A stretch of 64,000 nucleotides of DNA from Actinoallomurus iriomotensis (GCF_030269445.1 NZ_BSTJ01000001.1:1513898-1577897), one strand, 5' to 3'. Numbered from the stretch's first letter, positions 8,660 through 17,826 are shown. Program-made: numbers and translations. Notes: a model not told the origin generated them from the letters alone.

Positions 8660-9838
8660 TCAGTAGGACGGCAGGGATGGGTCGATCTGGTTCACCCAGG
8701 CCAGCACGCCGCCGCCGAGGTGGACCGCGTCGGAGAACCCGGCGTTCTTGACGATCGCCAGGGCCTCGGCGCTGCGCGCGCCCGACTTGCAGTGCAGGAC
8801 GACCTTCTTGTCGTGCGGGAGGCGCTCCAGCGCCGCGCCGGACAGGAACTCGCCCTTGGGGATCAGCGTCGCGCCCGGGATGCTGACGATCTCGTACTCG
8901 TTCGGCTCGCGCACGTCGACGAGGAAGATGTCGTCCTTCTCGAGCATGGCCTTGAGCTCGGGGGCCGTGATCGTGGAGTCCTTGGCGGCGTCGGCCGCCT
9001 CGTCGGAGATCGCGCCGCAGAACGCCTCGTAGTCATCGAGCAGCTCGGTGATCGTGGGGTTCTTGCCGCAGAGCGGGCACTCGGGGTCCTTGCGGACCTT
9101 GACGCTGCGGTAGGTCATCTCCAGGGCGTCGTAGATCATCAGGCGGCCGACGAGCGGCTCGCCGATGCCGGTGAGGACCTTGATCGCCTCGTTGACCTGA
9201 ATGGAGCCGATCGAGGCGCACAGCACGCCCAGCACGCCGCCCTCGGCGCAGGAGGGCACCATGCCCGGCGGCGGCGGCTCGGGGTACAGGCAGCGGTAGC
9301 ACGGGCCGTGCTCGGCCCAGAAGACCGACGCCTGGCCGTCGAAGCGGTAGATCGAGCCCCAGACGTACGGCTTGCCGAGCAGCACCGCGGCGTCGTTGAC
9401 CATGTAACGCGTGGCGAAGTTGTCGGTGCCGTCCACGATCAGGTCGTAGCCGGAGAAGATGTCCTTGACGTTGTCGTTGGACAGCGGCTCGTTGTGGACG
9501 ATCACCTTGACGAGCGGGTTGATCTCCTTGATGGACGCCGCGGCCGACTCGGCCTTGGGACGGCCCACGTCGGACTGCCCGTGGATGACCTGGCGCTGCA
9601 GGTTCGACTCGTCGACGACGTCGAAGTCGATGACGCCGAGGGTGCCCACGCCGGCGGCGGCGAGGTACAACAGCGCGGGCGAGCCGAGGCCTCCGGCACC
9701 GACGCACAGCACCTTGGCGTTCTTCAGGCGCTTCTGCCCGGCCATCCCGACGTCCGGGATGATCAGGTGGCGCGAGTAGCGCCGGACCTCATCGACGGTG
9801 AGCTCGTCCGCGGGCTCGACCAGGGGTGGCAACGACAC
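8660..9838 (-). CDS. moeZ: MoeZ: E1-like adenylyltransferase with C-terminal rhodanese (sulfurtransferase) domain
   Basis: A 392-residue activator of ubiquitin-like sulfur carriers (MoaD, CysO/ThiS types), used for molybdopterin, cysteine and natural-product sulfur transfer. The adenylation domain (about 15-270) has the nucleotide loop GAGGLGSPALLYLAAAGVG and RQVIH. Zinc ligands are C180/C183 and C254/C257. The C-terminal rhodanese domain (about 290-390) has the persulfide Cys at position 350 in HCKSGARS. GTG at 9838 is preceded by GGAGA at good spacing. In mycobacteria a moeB/moeZ gene sits in the same chromosomal neighbourhood (Rv3206c). Confidence 0.95.
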   Translation of the reverse strand: MSLPPLVEPADELTVDEVRRYSRHLIIPDVGMAGQKRLKNAKVLCVGAGGLGSPALLYLAAAGVGTLGVIDFDVVDESNLQRQVIHGQSDVGRPKAESAAASIKEINPLVKVIVHNEPLSNDNVKDIFSGYDLIVDGTDNFATRYMVNDAAVLLGKPYVWGSIYRFDGQASVFWAEHGPCYRCLYPEPPPPGMVPSCAEGGVLGVLCASIGSIQVNEAIKVLTGIGEPLVGRLMIYDALEMTYRSVKVRKDPECPLCGKNPTITELLDDYEAFCGAISDEAADAAKDSTITAPELKAMLEKDDIFLVDVREPNEYEIVSIPGATLIPKGEFLSGAALERLPHDKKVVLHCKSGARSAEALAIVKNAGFSDAVHLGGGVLAWVNQIDPSLPSY

Positions 9839-9872
9839 GGTGTCTCCTGTGCGTGCTCGGGATTGTCCGAAC

Positions 9873-9899
9873 GGACACTGGTGTGCACCATCAGTGTCC
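9873..9899. promoter_or_regulatory. Inverted repeat upstream of moeZ
   Basis: GGACACTG at 9873-9880 is repeated inverted as CAGTGTCC at 9892-9899 with an 11-base spacer, about 35-60 bases upstream of the moeZ start. The size and position suit a dimeric repressor or activator site. No regulator is assigned; a sulfur-responsive control is only a guess. Confidence 0.4.
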
Positions 9900-10047
9900 T
9901 ATCCAGGCGACAACTCTCCCATACGGCCTGTCATTCCCGATGCGCGGCCTCGGCAGGTCTCACCACCGCCGACGGCCTTGATCGGCATAGTTCGCTAAAT
10001 AGCGGGCACATCGCAGCCGTACGGCCTTCAGCGAGGAGATGCCAGAG

Positions 10048-10242
10048 ATGAGTCTCATAGACAAGGTCAAGAACAAGCTGCAGATGGCCAAGGGCCACAC
10101 CAAGCAGGAGACCGGCCGGATGACCCGCGACCGGGACATGGAGGCGCGCGGGCGCGGCGACCGTGCCCAGGGCGGGGCCAAGCAGGTCGGCGAGCACCTC
10201 AAGGACATGGGCAAGGACATCCGGAAGACCTTCCGGAAGTGA
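10048..10242 (+). CDS. CsbD-like small stress protein
   Basis: A 64-residue, highly charged, helix-forming protein. It follows the CsbD pattern of a short N-terminal helix (SLIDKVKNKLQMAKGHTKQ), a central turn with acidic and Gly residues, and a second helix (GGAKQVGEHLKD). CsbD proteins are general-stress proteins of unknown mechanism. I chose ATG at 10048 because GAGGAG at 10033-10038 lies nine bases upstream; the ATG at 10039 directly abuts the ribosome site. It stands alone between moeZ and the hydrolase, both on the other strand. Confidence 0.7.
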   Translation: MSLIDKVKNKLQMAKGHTKQETGRMTRDRDMEARGRGDRAQGGAKQVGEHLKDMGKDIRKTFRK

Positions 10243-10324
10243 TGCGCCGGACTCCACGACCGAGCTCCGACACCGGACGGCGCCCGCGCGACGGGCGCCG
10301 TCCGGCTTTGAGACGGGGCCGGGC

Positions 10325-11242
10325 CTAACCCGCGGCGGAGGTGGTGTCCTCGGACCGCGTGGTGTCGTCGAGCATCGCGCGGAACTCCCGGGCCACGATC
10401 TCCGGGCGTTCCATCTGCGCGACGTGCCCGACCTCGGGCAGCACGATGACGCGGGCGCGCTTGAAGACCCGGCCCGCGCGCGCCGCCATCCGCGGGTCCA
10501 CGAGACGGTCGTGGCGGCCGTAGATGAGCAGCGTCGGCGCGGTCACCCGCGCGGCGTACCGCCACAGCGAGCGGCGCACGTAGGCGTTGACGATGCCTCG
10601 CGAGGACGCGATGAGCGCCTCGGCGTTGTGCGTGAGCCCGTCGCGGCGCCGGACGTCCTCCACGAGCTCCATCAGCCGGTCGGGATGCACGCCCGTCGGG
10701 TCGGCGAAGCACATGTCGAGCGTGCCCTGCACCCGCTGCTCGGCCGACAGCAGGGTGAACCGGCGCACCGCCCACGGGCCGAAGCCCGGCATCGTGGCGG
10801 CCAGGATCCGCGCCGGGCCGTAGCGCGGCCGCAGGTCGGGCAGCGCCGGTGAGATCAGCGTGAGGGTCTTCACCAGGTCGGGACGGGTGCCGGCGAGACG
10901 CGTGGAGATCGCGCCGCCGAGGGAGTTCCCGAACAGGTGCACGGGGCCGCGGGCGCGCTTCTCGATCAGGCGCACGACGGCGTGCGTGTGCGCGTCGATG
11001 GAGTAGTCGCGGCCCCGCGGAGGGGGTGAGTAGCCGAAGCCGGGCAGATCGATCGCCTCGCAGGCCAGCTCGTCGGAGAGCAGGCCCATCAGGTCGGTCC
11101 AGTTGGAGGCCGAACCCGCGAGTCCGTGCACGAAGACCGCCGGCTCGGCGTCGGCGTCGTGCGCGGGCGCCGTCCGGGTGAAGACCTCGAGGTCACCGAG
11201 CGAGACGAGTTCGCCAGGCCAGGCCGGAATCGGAGCGCTCAT
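10325..11242 (-). CDS. Alpha/beta-hydrolase
   Basis: A 305-residue alpha/beta-hydrolase fold enzyme. The oxyanion motif is VFVHGLAGSASNW (about 37-49). The nucleophile Ser107 is in HLFGNSLGG, the acid is the Asp of YGRHDRLVDP and the general base is the His of LPEVGHVAQMERP. The lid region (about 135-230) is helical. Substrate is unknown; a lipid ester or lipase-like role is likely by family. The upstream DNA is unusually A/T-rich with no clear Shine-Dalgarno and a TATTGT about 12 bases before the ATG, so the message may be nearly leaderless. Confidence 0.88.
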   Translation of the reverse strand: MSAPIPAWPGELVSLGDLEVFTRTAPAHDADAEPAVFVHGLAGSASNWTDLMGLLSDELACEAIDLPGFGYSPPPRGRDYSIDAHTHAVVRLIEKRARGPVHLFGNSLGGAISTRLAGTRPDLVKTLTLISPALPDLRPRYGPARILAATMPGFGPWAVRRFTLLSAEQRVQGTLDMCFADPTGVHPDRLMELVEDVRRRDGLTHNAEALIASSRGIVNAYVRRSLWRYAARVTAPTLLIYGRHDRLVDPRMAARAGRVFKRARVIVLPEVGHVAQMERPEIVAREFRAMLDDTTRSEDTTSAAG

Positions 11243-11311
11243 ATGAAAGAAAACAATACGCGCGCCGATTCTGTGCCCTCGCCCGCCTTGACCCGATCTT
11301 GGGCATAGTCA

Positions 11312-11339
11312 GGGCCGCCCACCAGGAAGTGGGCGGCCC
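11312..11339 (-). terminator. Strong hairpin between DEAD-box helicase and hydrolase genes
   Basis: A perfect 11-bp stem (11312-11322 pairs with 11329-11339) encloses a 6-base loop. It lies just downstream of the DEAD-box gene on the minus strand and before the hydrolase start. There is no T-run, as is common for actinobacterial terminators. Confidence 0.65.
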
Positions 11340-11364
11340 AGGCTATGACCTGCGACGACAATTC

Positions 11365-12810
11365 TTACTGACCCTGACTCGCCGACGGCGTCGCCTCACG
11401 GCGCGGGCGGCGCGGGCCGCCCGAGCGGCCCTCGTGACGCACGCGGGGCGCGCCGTCGTGCCGCTCGCCCTGACGCTCGCCGTCGCGGCGCTCGCCGTAC
11501 CGGCCACCGCCGGACCGGCCCTCACGGCGCTCGCCGTACCGGCTGCCCGGACGGCGGTCGCGGCCGCCGCCCGGCCGGTGGCCCCGGCGCTGCGGACGCG
11601 GCTGCTCGGGCTCGACCTCGACCGGGATGCCGCTCGGCGCCTGCGCACCGGTGACGCGGATCAGCGTGGCGTCCCCGGTGGTCACCTTCGACCGCTGGGC
11701 TCGGACGCCCGCCCGCCGCATCATGCGCTCGGTGTTGCGGACCTCGTTGTGGGCGACCAGCGTGGCGACCGTGCCGCGCTCGCCGGCCCGCGCGGTGCGG
11801 CCCGCCCGGTGCAGGTAGTCCTTGTGGTCGGCGGCCGGATCGACGTGCACGACCAGGCTGACGTCGTCCACGTGGATGCCGCGTGCGGCCACGTCGGTGG
11901 CGATCAGCACGTCGACCTTGCCCTCGCGGAACTCCGCCAGGGTGCGGGTGCGGGCCGCCTGGGTCTTGCCGCCGTGCAGGGCGCCGGCCCGGACGCCGAC
12001 CCGCGCCAGCCGCTTGGTCAGCGCGTCCACGCCGTGCTTGGTCCGGACGAACATGATCGTACGGCCCTCGCGCCCGGCCACCTCGGCGATGACGTCGTGC
12101 TTCTGCGCGCGGTCGACGATGAACAGGTGGTGGTCCATGGTCTCCACCGGCGCGGCGGCCGGCGCGACCGAGTGGGTCACCGGGTCGTGGAGGTACTTGC
12201 GGACCAGCTTGTCGACGTCGCCGTCGAGCGTGGCCGAGAACAGCAGCCGCTGGCCGTCGGACGGGATCTGGTCGAGCAGCGCGGACACCGCCGGCATGAA
12301 GCCGAGGTCGCACATGTGGTCGGCCTCGTCGAGGACGGTGATCCGGACGTCCTGGAGCGAGCAGGCGCCGCGCTCGATGAGGTCGGTGAGCCGGCCCGGC
12401 GTGGCGACGAGCAGGTCGACGCCGCGGCGGAGCGCCTGGATCTGGCGCGTCATCGACATGCCGCCGACGACGGTCTTGGCGTGCAGCCCGAGGCTGCGGC
12501 CGAGCGGGGCCAGGGAGTCCTGGACCTGCATGGCCAGTTCACGAGTGGGGACGAGGATCAGCGCGGTGGGCCGCTTGGGCGCGGTGTCGCCACCGGCGAT
12601 CCGGGTGAGAAGGGGAAGCCCGAAGGCGAGAGTCTTGCCGGAACCCGTCTGGCCCCGGCCGAGCACATCGCGCCCGGCGAGAGCGTCGGGCAGGCAGGCC
12701 GCCTGGATCGGGAACGGCGTCGTGATGCCGCGGCGCTCCAGTGCGGAGACCAGCCGCTCCGGGAGGCCGAGTTCGGCGAAGGAGGGCAGGGTCGATGAAG
12801 CTGATGTCAA
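11365..12810 (-). CDS. DEAD-box ATP-dependent RNA helicase with Arg/Gly-rich tail
   Basis: A 481-residue RhlE-like helicase. The Q motif (FPIQAACLPDALAG) is followed by motif I GQTGSGKT (about 53-60), PTRELAMQV, TPGRL, VLDEADHMCDLGF, SATL, and the C-terminal domain motifs RGIHVDDV and HRAGRTARAGE. The last 90 residues are a basic tail with repeats of RYGERR, a likely RNA-binding region. I chose TTG at 12810, which gives MTSASSTLPSF. GAGAGG lies seven bases upstream, and residues before it are not helicase-like. Proposed roles are rRNA or mRNA unwinding and cold or stress adaptation. A second DEAD-box gene lies at 19956-21707. Confidence 0.92.
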   Translation of the reverse strand: MTSASSTLPSFAELGLPERLVSALERRGITTPFPIQAACLPDALAGRDVLGRGQTGSGKTLAFGLPLLTRIAGGDTAPKRPTALILVPTRELAMQVQDSLAPLGRSLGLHAKTVVGGMSMTRQIQALRRGVDLLVATPGRLTDLIERGACSLQDVRITVLDEADHMCDLGFMPAVSALLDQIPSDGQRLLFSATLDGDVDKLVRKYLHDPVTHSVAPAAAPVETMDHHLFIVDRAQKHDVIAEVAGREGRTIMFVRTKHGVDALTKRLARVGVRAGALHGGKTQAARTRTLAEFREGKVDVLIATDVAARGIHVDDVSLVVHVDPAADHKDYLHRAGRTARAGERGTVATLVAHNEVRNTERMMRRAGVRAQRSKVTTGDATLIRVTGAQAPSGIPVEVEPEQPRPQRRGHRPGGGRDRRPGSRYGERREGRSGGGRYGERRDGERQGERHDGAPRVRHEGRSGGPRRPRREATPSASQGQ

Positions 12811-13003
12811 GAACGAACCTCTCAGAAAGGGCCCGCCTCGAGACGTTCCGCAATAATCGGGGGATCGCGGACTCGTAGCCGGCCACGGCGCGGGAACGCG
12901 CCTGAACACGAAACACAAAGCTTACAGGGCGTCACAACCGGCCCGTGTGGCGATCTATTCCCCCGGACGAGGATCTTGTCTCTCGTTCCCGGTCAGGCGG
13001 GTG

Positions 13004-13951
13004 TCAGGCCGACTTGCGGCTGCCGCTGCCGCTCTTGGCCTTCGACTTGCTCGCGTTCGACTTCCCTGTGCTCGACTTGCCGGACTTGCCGCCCGTCCCG
13101 GTCTTGCCGGAGGTGCTCCGCTTCGCCTTGCCGTCCGCGTCCGCCTTGCCGTCGCCCTTGGCCTGCCGCGCCCCGGAACGGCCCTTCTTCGCCGCCTCGA
13201 CGCTGGCCCGCAGCGCGCTGAGCAGGTCGGAGGCGGCCGGCGCCTCCTCCTCGGCCTCCTGCGGGACGACCTCCTTGCCCTCGACCTTGGCCTCGATGAC
13301 CTCCTGCAGGGCCTCGCGGTACGCGTCCTTGTACTCGCTCGGGTCGAACTCGCCCTCCATCGAGTCGATCAGCGAGCTCGCCATCTGCAACTCCTGCGGA
13401 CGCAGATCGACGTCCTCCTCGAGGAACTTGAACTCGGGCGCGCGCACCTCGTCCGGCCACAGCATCGTCTCCAGGACGAACACCCCGTCGCGGACGCGGA
13501 GAGTGCCGAGCGACTCGCGCTGGCGCAGCGCCACCTTGACGACCGCCACCTTGCCCGAGCTCTCCAGGGCGTCGCGCAGCAGGACGTACGGCTTGGTCCC
13601 CTGCGCCTCGGGCTCCAGGTAGTAGGACTTGCTGAAGTAGATGGGGTCGACCTGCTCCTCGGTCGCGAACAGCAGCACGTCGATGCGGCGGCTGGTGGAC
13701 AGCGGCAGGTTCTCGAAGTCCTCGTCGGTGAGGACGACGATCTCTCCATCCGGGAGCTCGTACCCCTTGGCGATGTCGGAGTACGGGACCTCCTCGCCGT
13801 CCTTGGTGCAGACGCGCTTGTACCGGATCCGGCCGCCGTCCTCGCGGTGGACCTGGTGGAAGGCCACGTCGCGCTGTTCGGTGGCCGAGTACAGCTTCAC
13901 CGGAATCGTGACGAGCCCGAAGGAGATCGCGCCCTTCCAGATGCTGCGCAT
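13004..13951 (-). CDS. ku: Ku DNA end-binding protein
   Basis: A 315-residue homodimeric Ku, which rings broken DNA ends and recruits the LigD ligase in bacterial NHEJ. The Ku core starts with MRSIWKGAISFGLVTIPVKL and continues through RVCTKDGEEVPYSDIAKGYE and YKDAYREALQEVIEAK. From about residue 255 the protein becomes a Lys/Ser/Gly-rich tail, as in actinobacterial Ku proteins, where it aids DNA threading. The gene is divergent from the ligase and polymerase genes, so 13952-14124 should hold a shared control region. Confidence 0.96.
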   Translation of the reverse strand: MRSIWKGAISFGLVTIPVKLYSATEQRDVAFHQVHREDGGRIRYKRVCTKDGEEVPYSDIAKGYELPDGEIVVLTDEDFENLPLSTSRRIDVLLFATEEQVDPIYFSKSYYLEPEAQGTKPYVLLRDALESSGKVAVVKVALRQRESLGTLRVRDGVFVLETMLWPDEVRAPEFKFLEEDVDLRPQELQMASSLIDSMEGEFDPSEYKDAYREALQEVIEAKVEGKEVVPQEAEEEAPAASDLLSALRASVEAAKKGRSGARQAKGDGKADADGKAKRSTSGKTGTGGKSGKSSTGKSNASKSKAKSGSGSRKSA

Positions 13952-14124
13952 GAGGTTCCCCTACCCGTCGCGCCGTCGATCTAGTTTCCGAATTGCGAAG
14001 TTTGTTCGAATATACGGTTGCCGCTCCGTCACGGCCAGTACCCATCCGGCGGACGGGGAATCACCGAACGGCGCAGTCCGGCCGGACTGGCGTCAGGCAC
14101 GAGTGGGATGGGCAGAAACGCCGT

Positions 14125-15105
14125 ATGGGTGACCCGATGCCCGAGAACATCCAGCCGATGCTCGCCACGACCGGCGACCTGCCGGACGACGTCGCCCGCT
14201 GGGCCCTCGAGGTCAAGTGGGACGGCGTGCGCGCGATCGTGTACGTCGCCGGCGGACGCGTACGCGCGGTCGGCCGCCGCGGGATCGACGCGACCAGCCG
14301 CTACCCCGAACTCCAGGCCCTCGCCGACCTCCTGCCCGACCAGTCCGCCGTCATCGACGGCGAGGTCGTCGCCTTCGACTCCGAAGGACGCCCCAGCTTC
14401 GAACGCCTCCAGCACCGCATGCACGCGGACCATCCGGACTCCCGGCTCATCCGCCGGGTGCCGGTGCACTTCGTCGCCTTCGACCTGCCCTACCTGAGCG
14501 GCCACACGCTGTACGACCTTCCGTACCGCGACCGGCGCGCGCTGCTCGACGACCTCGAACTCGCCGCCGGGCCCGTCGAGGCACCGCCGTACCTGGCGGG
14601 CGCCGAGGTCGAACAGGTCCGCGAGCTGCAGGAATGGACCGCCGAGCAGGGCCTGGAAGGGCTCATCGCCAAACGGCTGGACTCCCCGTACCGGCCGGGC
14701 CGCCGGGTCGACTTCTGGCGCAAGGTGAAGAACTTCCGCACCCAGGACGTCGTCATCGGCGGCTGGAAGGCCGGCAAGGGACGCCGCGAGGGCGGGGTCG
14801 GCTCACTGCTGCTCGGCGTGTACGACGACGGCGGCGAGCTGCGCTTCGTCGGCCACGTCGGCACCGGCTTCTCCGAACTCGACCTGGACGACCTGCACAA
14901 ACGTCTGGTCTCGCTGGAACGCCCGGACAGCCCGTACGCGGGCGAGGTCCCGCGCGAGCACGCGCGCTTCGCCTACTGGGTCGACCCCTCGCTCACCGGC
15001 GAGGTGACCTTCTCCCGCTGGACGAAGGACGGAATGCTGCTGCACGCCTCCTGGCGCGGCCTGCGCCCCGAGATCCCCCCGGAGGAGGTCCGCCGGGAGC
15101 CGTAG
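14125..15105 (+). CDS. ligD: ATP-dependent DNA ligase, LigD ligase-domain type (NHEJ)
   Basis: About 326 residues with only the ligase module of LigD. The nucleotidyl-acceptor Lys31 is in EVKWDGVRA. Other motifs are VGRRGIDATSRYPE, VIDGEVVAFD, EGLIAKRLDSPYRPGRR and FWRKVKNFR, followed by an OB-fold C-terminus (GSLLLGVYDDGGELRFVGHVGTGF). It seals ends brought together by Ku. Two starts are possible: ATG at 14125 or ATG at 14137 (GGGTGA just upstream of the latter). The separate polymerase gene follows 69 bp later. No phosphoesterase domain is fused or adjacent. Confidence 0.92.
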   Translation: MGDPMPENIQPMLATTGDLPDDVARWALEVKWDGVRAIVYVAGGRVRAVGRRGIDATSRYPELQALADLLPDQSAVIDGEVVAFDSEGRPSFERLQHRMHADHPDSRLIRRVPVHFVAFDLPYLSGHTLYDLPYRDRRALLDDLELAAGPVEAPPYLAGAEVEQVRELQEWTAEQGLEGLIAKRLDSPYRPGRRVDFWRKVKNFRTQDVVIGGWKAGKGRREGGVGSLLLGVYDDGGELRFVGHVGTGFSELDLDDLHKRLVSLERPDSPYAGEVPREHARFAYWVDPSLTGEVTFSRWTKDGMLLHASWRGLRPEIPPEEVRREP

Positions 15106-15174
15106 GACCGGCCGGTCCACGCAGTGCCTGTCCCTGGAGGATTGAAAGCCGCCTCGCCGGGGAGGGGGGGCTGG

Positions 15175-16068
15175 GTGAGCGCCAAGACGAGGGTCGAGGT
15201 CGAGGGCACCAGGCTCGCTCTCTCCAACCTCGACAAGGTCCTCTACCCCGAGCACGGCTTCACCAAGGGCGAGGTCATCGACTACTACGCGCGGATCGCC
15301 CCGGTGATGCTCCCGCACATCACCGGACGCCCCTCGACCCGGCTGCGGTACCCCGAGGGCGTCGACGGGCAGTCGTTCTTCGAGAAGAACGCTCCCCCGC
15401 ACACGCCCGACTGGGTGCGCACCGCCCACCTGCCGACTCCGGGCGGCAGCCGTGACTCCATCGACTTCGTCATCATCGACGAACTGCGCACGCTGGTGTG
15501 GTCGGCCAACCTCGCCGCGCTGGAGCTGCACGTGCCCCAGTGGCGCGTCGGGCCGCGCGGCGGGGCGCACGAGCCCGACCTGCTGGTCTTCGACCTCGAT
15601 CCCGGACCGCCGGCCGGCCTGGAGGCCGCGCGCGAGGTCTCCGTCATGCTCCGGGAGCTGCTGGACGACGACGGGCTGCGGTCCTTCCCCAAGACGAGCG
15701 GCCGCAAGGGCCTGCACCTGTACGTTCCGATCACCGAGACCTCCGACGAGCGCACCTCCGCGTACGCCAAGGAGGCCGCGCAACGGCTGGAGAAGGACCA
15801 CAGGGACCTGGTCGTCAGCCGCATGGACAAGAAGGTCCGCCGCGGCAAGGTCTTCGTGGACTGGAGTCAGAACAACCGGCACAAGACCACGGTCGCGCCT
15901 TATTCTCTCCGAGCGGCGGAGGAGCCGTACGTCTCCACGCCGGTGACCTGGGACGAGATCGAGGGTGACGCCGAGCTTCGGTTCGGGCCGGACGACGTCC
16001 GTGACCGCGTCGAACGGGACGGTGACCTGCTGGAGCCCCTGCTGGAGCTGCGGCAGAAACTGCCCTGA
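15175..16068 (+). CDS. ligD: LigD-type polymerase/primase (NHEJ polymerase domain)
   Basis: A 297-residue archaeo-eukaryotic-primase-fold polymerase, which fills gaps with preference for ribonucleotides in NHEJ. The catalytic DxD is D140/D142 in VFDLDPGPP, the third acidic residue is in KVFVDWSQNN, and the ligand-binding motif is KTSGRKGLHLYVP. GTG at 15175 follows a G-rich ribosome site ending about 10 bases upstream; the in-frame upstream codons look non-coding. It lies in tandem with the stand-alone ligase gene and divergent from ku, so the classic single LigD is split into two genes here. Confidence 0.92.
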   Translation: MSAKTRVEVEGTRLALSNLDKVLYPEHGFTKGEVIDYYARIAPVMLPHITGRPSTRLRYPEGVDGQSFFEKNAPPHTPDWVRTAHLPTPGGSRDSIDFVIIDELRTLVWSANLAALELHVPQWRVGPRGGAHEPDLLVFDLDPGPPAGLEAAREVSVMLRELLDDDGLRSFPKTSGRKGLHLYVPITETSDERTSAYAKEAAQRLEKDHRDLVVSRMDKKVRRGKVFVDWSQNNRHKTTVAPYSLRAAEEPYVSTPVTWDEIEGDAELRFGPDDVRDRVERDGDLLEPLLELRQKLP

Positions 16069-16101
16069 ACCCCTGCGGACCGCGCGCTCGACCACGTCCG
16101 G

Positions 16102-16164
16102 TGTGTCACACATCGGTCCGCGCGATCGGTTACTCGGGTAACAATCGTGTCTGCGTTAACAGAC
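16102..16164. promoter_or_regulatory. Cluster of inverted repeats upstream of the flavoprotein oxidoreductase
   Basis: Three short palindromes sit in the 130 bp before the gene: TGTGT-C-ACACA at 16102-16112, GTTAC-TCGG-GTAAC at 16129-16142, and GTCTG-CGTTAA-CAGAC at 16149-16164. Their spacing suggests several operator sites around a promoter. Regulators are unknown. Confidence 0.4.
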
Positions 16165-16198
16165 GCACCACGAGGTGGACGTTGGAGAGGATGATCAG

Positions 16199-17539
16199 GT
16201 GACGGACGCACAGGACAAGCGCTACGACGTCCTGGTGCTCGGCGGCGGCGCCGGGAAGAACATCGCCGCCGACCTTGCGCGGGCGGGCCGCTCGGCCGCG
16301 CTGGTGGAGAGCCGCCTGGTCGGCGGGGAATGCCCGTACTTCGCGTGCATGCCGTCGAAGTCGCTGCTGCGCTCCGCCCGCCGCGGGGAGACCTGGGAGC
16401 ACGCGGTCGCGCGCCGCGACGAGGTCACCCGCCATCTCGACGACGCGCCCACCGCCGCGGAGATGGCCGAGGCGGGCGTGACCGTGATCCGCGGCCGGGG
16501 CCGGGTCGCGCGGCCCGGCGTGGTCGAGGTCGACGGCGCCGAGTACGGCTACACCGACCTCGTGGTCGCGACCGGCAGCGAGCCGGTCACCCCGGACGTC
16601 GAGGGCATCGGCGACGTGCCGACCTGGACCAGTGACGAGGCGCTGACCCGCCCCGACCTGCCGCGCCGGCTGATCGTGCTCGGCGGCGGTCCGGTCGGCT
16701 GCGAGCTCAGCCAGGTCTACGCCGCGTTCGGCTCCCAGGTGACGCTCGTTGAGGCCGCCGACCGGCTGCTGGCCGCCGAGGCGCCGTTCGTCGGCGACCA
16801 GCTCGCCGACGTGCTCCGGCGCATGGGCGCCGACCTGCGGCTCGGCGTGGGCGCCACGCGCGCCGAACGTACGGAGAGTGGCCTGCGGCTGTCCCTGTCC
16901 GACGGCGGGCACATCGACGCCGACCGCATCCTCATCGCGACCGGCCGCCGGCCGCGCGTCGCCGACCTCGGCCTGGAGACGCTCGGCATCCGGCCCGACC
17001 CGAAGCAGGGCATCGCGGTCGACGTCACCTGCAAGGCCGTGGTCGACGCCGAGGCGGGCACGGACGGCACGACGGTCTGGGCGGCGGGCGACGTCACGGG
17101 CGTGGCCCCCTACACCCACGCGGCCAACTACCAGTCGCGCGTCGTCGTCTCCAACGTGCTCGGCAAGCGCCGCGAGGCCGACTACCGCGCCGTGCCGCGG
17201 GCCGTCTACACCACGCCCACGGTGTACGCCGTCGGCGTCTCACCGGTCTCGGCGACCGGCCTCGAACTCGTCGCGGCCGGGTACGACCTGTCCGACACGC
17301 CGCGGGCGGCGGTCGAGAACGACGACCGCGGCCGCGTGGAGCTGTACGCCGACCGGGCGCGAGGCGTCCTCGTCGGGGCCGCGGCGATCGGCCTCTACGC
17401 TGAGGAATGGATGAGCGAGATCACGCTGGCCATCCGCGCCGAGACGCCGCTCAGCATCCTGACCGACGTGGTCCACGCGTTCCCGACTTACGGCGAGGCC
17501 ATCGAGCCCGTTCTACGCGAACTGGCCGAACAACTCTGA
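16199..17539 (+). CDS. NAD(P)/FAD-dependent oxidoreductase of the disulfide-reductase family, lacking the catalytic His
   Basis: A 446-residue class I pyridine nucleotide-disulfide oxidoreductase. The FAD motif is [18 protein letters not shown]. The redox pair C45 and C50 is in [16 protein letters not shown], and the NAD(P) motif is [25 protein letters not shown] and VWAAGDVTG bind FAD. The dimerisation domain ends [11 protein letters not shown]: family members that reduce disulfides have HPT with a base His, but here it is Phe (residue 428). The enzyme may therefore be a quinone or diaphorase-type reductase. GTG at 16199 has GGAGAGG eight bases upstream. It is followed closely by an acidic repeat protein. 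Confidence 0.88.
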   Translation: MTDAQDKRYDVLVLGGGAGKNIAADLARAGRSAALVESRLVGGECPYFACMPSKSLLRSARRGETWEHAVARRDEVTRHLDDAPTAAEMAEAGVTVIRGRGRVARPGVVEVDGAEYGYTDLVVATGSEPVTPDVEGIGDVPTWTSDEALTRPDLPRRLIVLGGGPVGCELSQVYAAFGSQVTLVEAADRLLAAEAPFVGDQLADVLRRMGADLRLGVGATRAERTESGLRLSLSDGGHIDADRILIATGRRPRVADLGLETLGIRPDPKQGIAVDVTCKAVVDAEAGTDGTTVWAAGDVTGVAPYTHAANYQSRVVVSNVLGKRREADYRAVPRAVYTTPTVYAVGVSPVSATGLELVAAGYDLSDTPRAAVENDDRGRVELYADRARGVLVGAAAIGLYAEEWMSEITLAIRAETPLSILTDVVHAFPTYGEAIEPVLRELAEQL

Positions 17540-17556
17540 GAAGGCTGGGGGAAGGC

Positions 17557-17826
17557 ATGTCCGAGGAAGACATCGAGCTGAGCCTGGAGACTCCGGAGGC
17601 CGACGCGGCCGAGCAGTACACCCCGGCGGGGGGTGGCGAGCGTCCCGAGGCGCCCGCCGTGCCCATCGAGGCGAACGACGCCGACGCCGCCGAACAACAC
17701 GTCCGTGTGCGCGACTACGCCGAGCGCTGGCCCGAGACGATGCCCGCCGAGGCCGACGAGGCGGACGCCGCCGATCAGCACCTGGCGGTCCGCGACGACC
17801 AACTCGATGACGACGACTATCGCTGA
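17557..17826 (+). CDS. Small acidic protein with three ADAAEQ-type repeats
   Basis: An 89-residue, strongly acidic, probably disordered protein with no domain I can name. The core [25 protein letters not shown] recurs at about residues 14, 41 and 70. In the last two copies it is followed by VRVRDYAER or LAVRDDQLD, and the protein ends DDDDYR. ATG at 17557 has GGGGAAGG just upstream, 17 bp after the oxidoreductase stop, so it is probably co-transcribed. The repeat resembles a linear-motif array for binding a partner; this is inference. Confidence 0.65.
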   Translation: MSEEDIELSLETPEADAAEQYTPAGGGERPEAPAVPIEANDADAAEQHVRVRDYAERWPETMPAEADEADAADQHLAVRDDQLDDDDYR

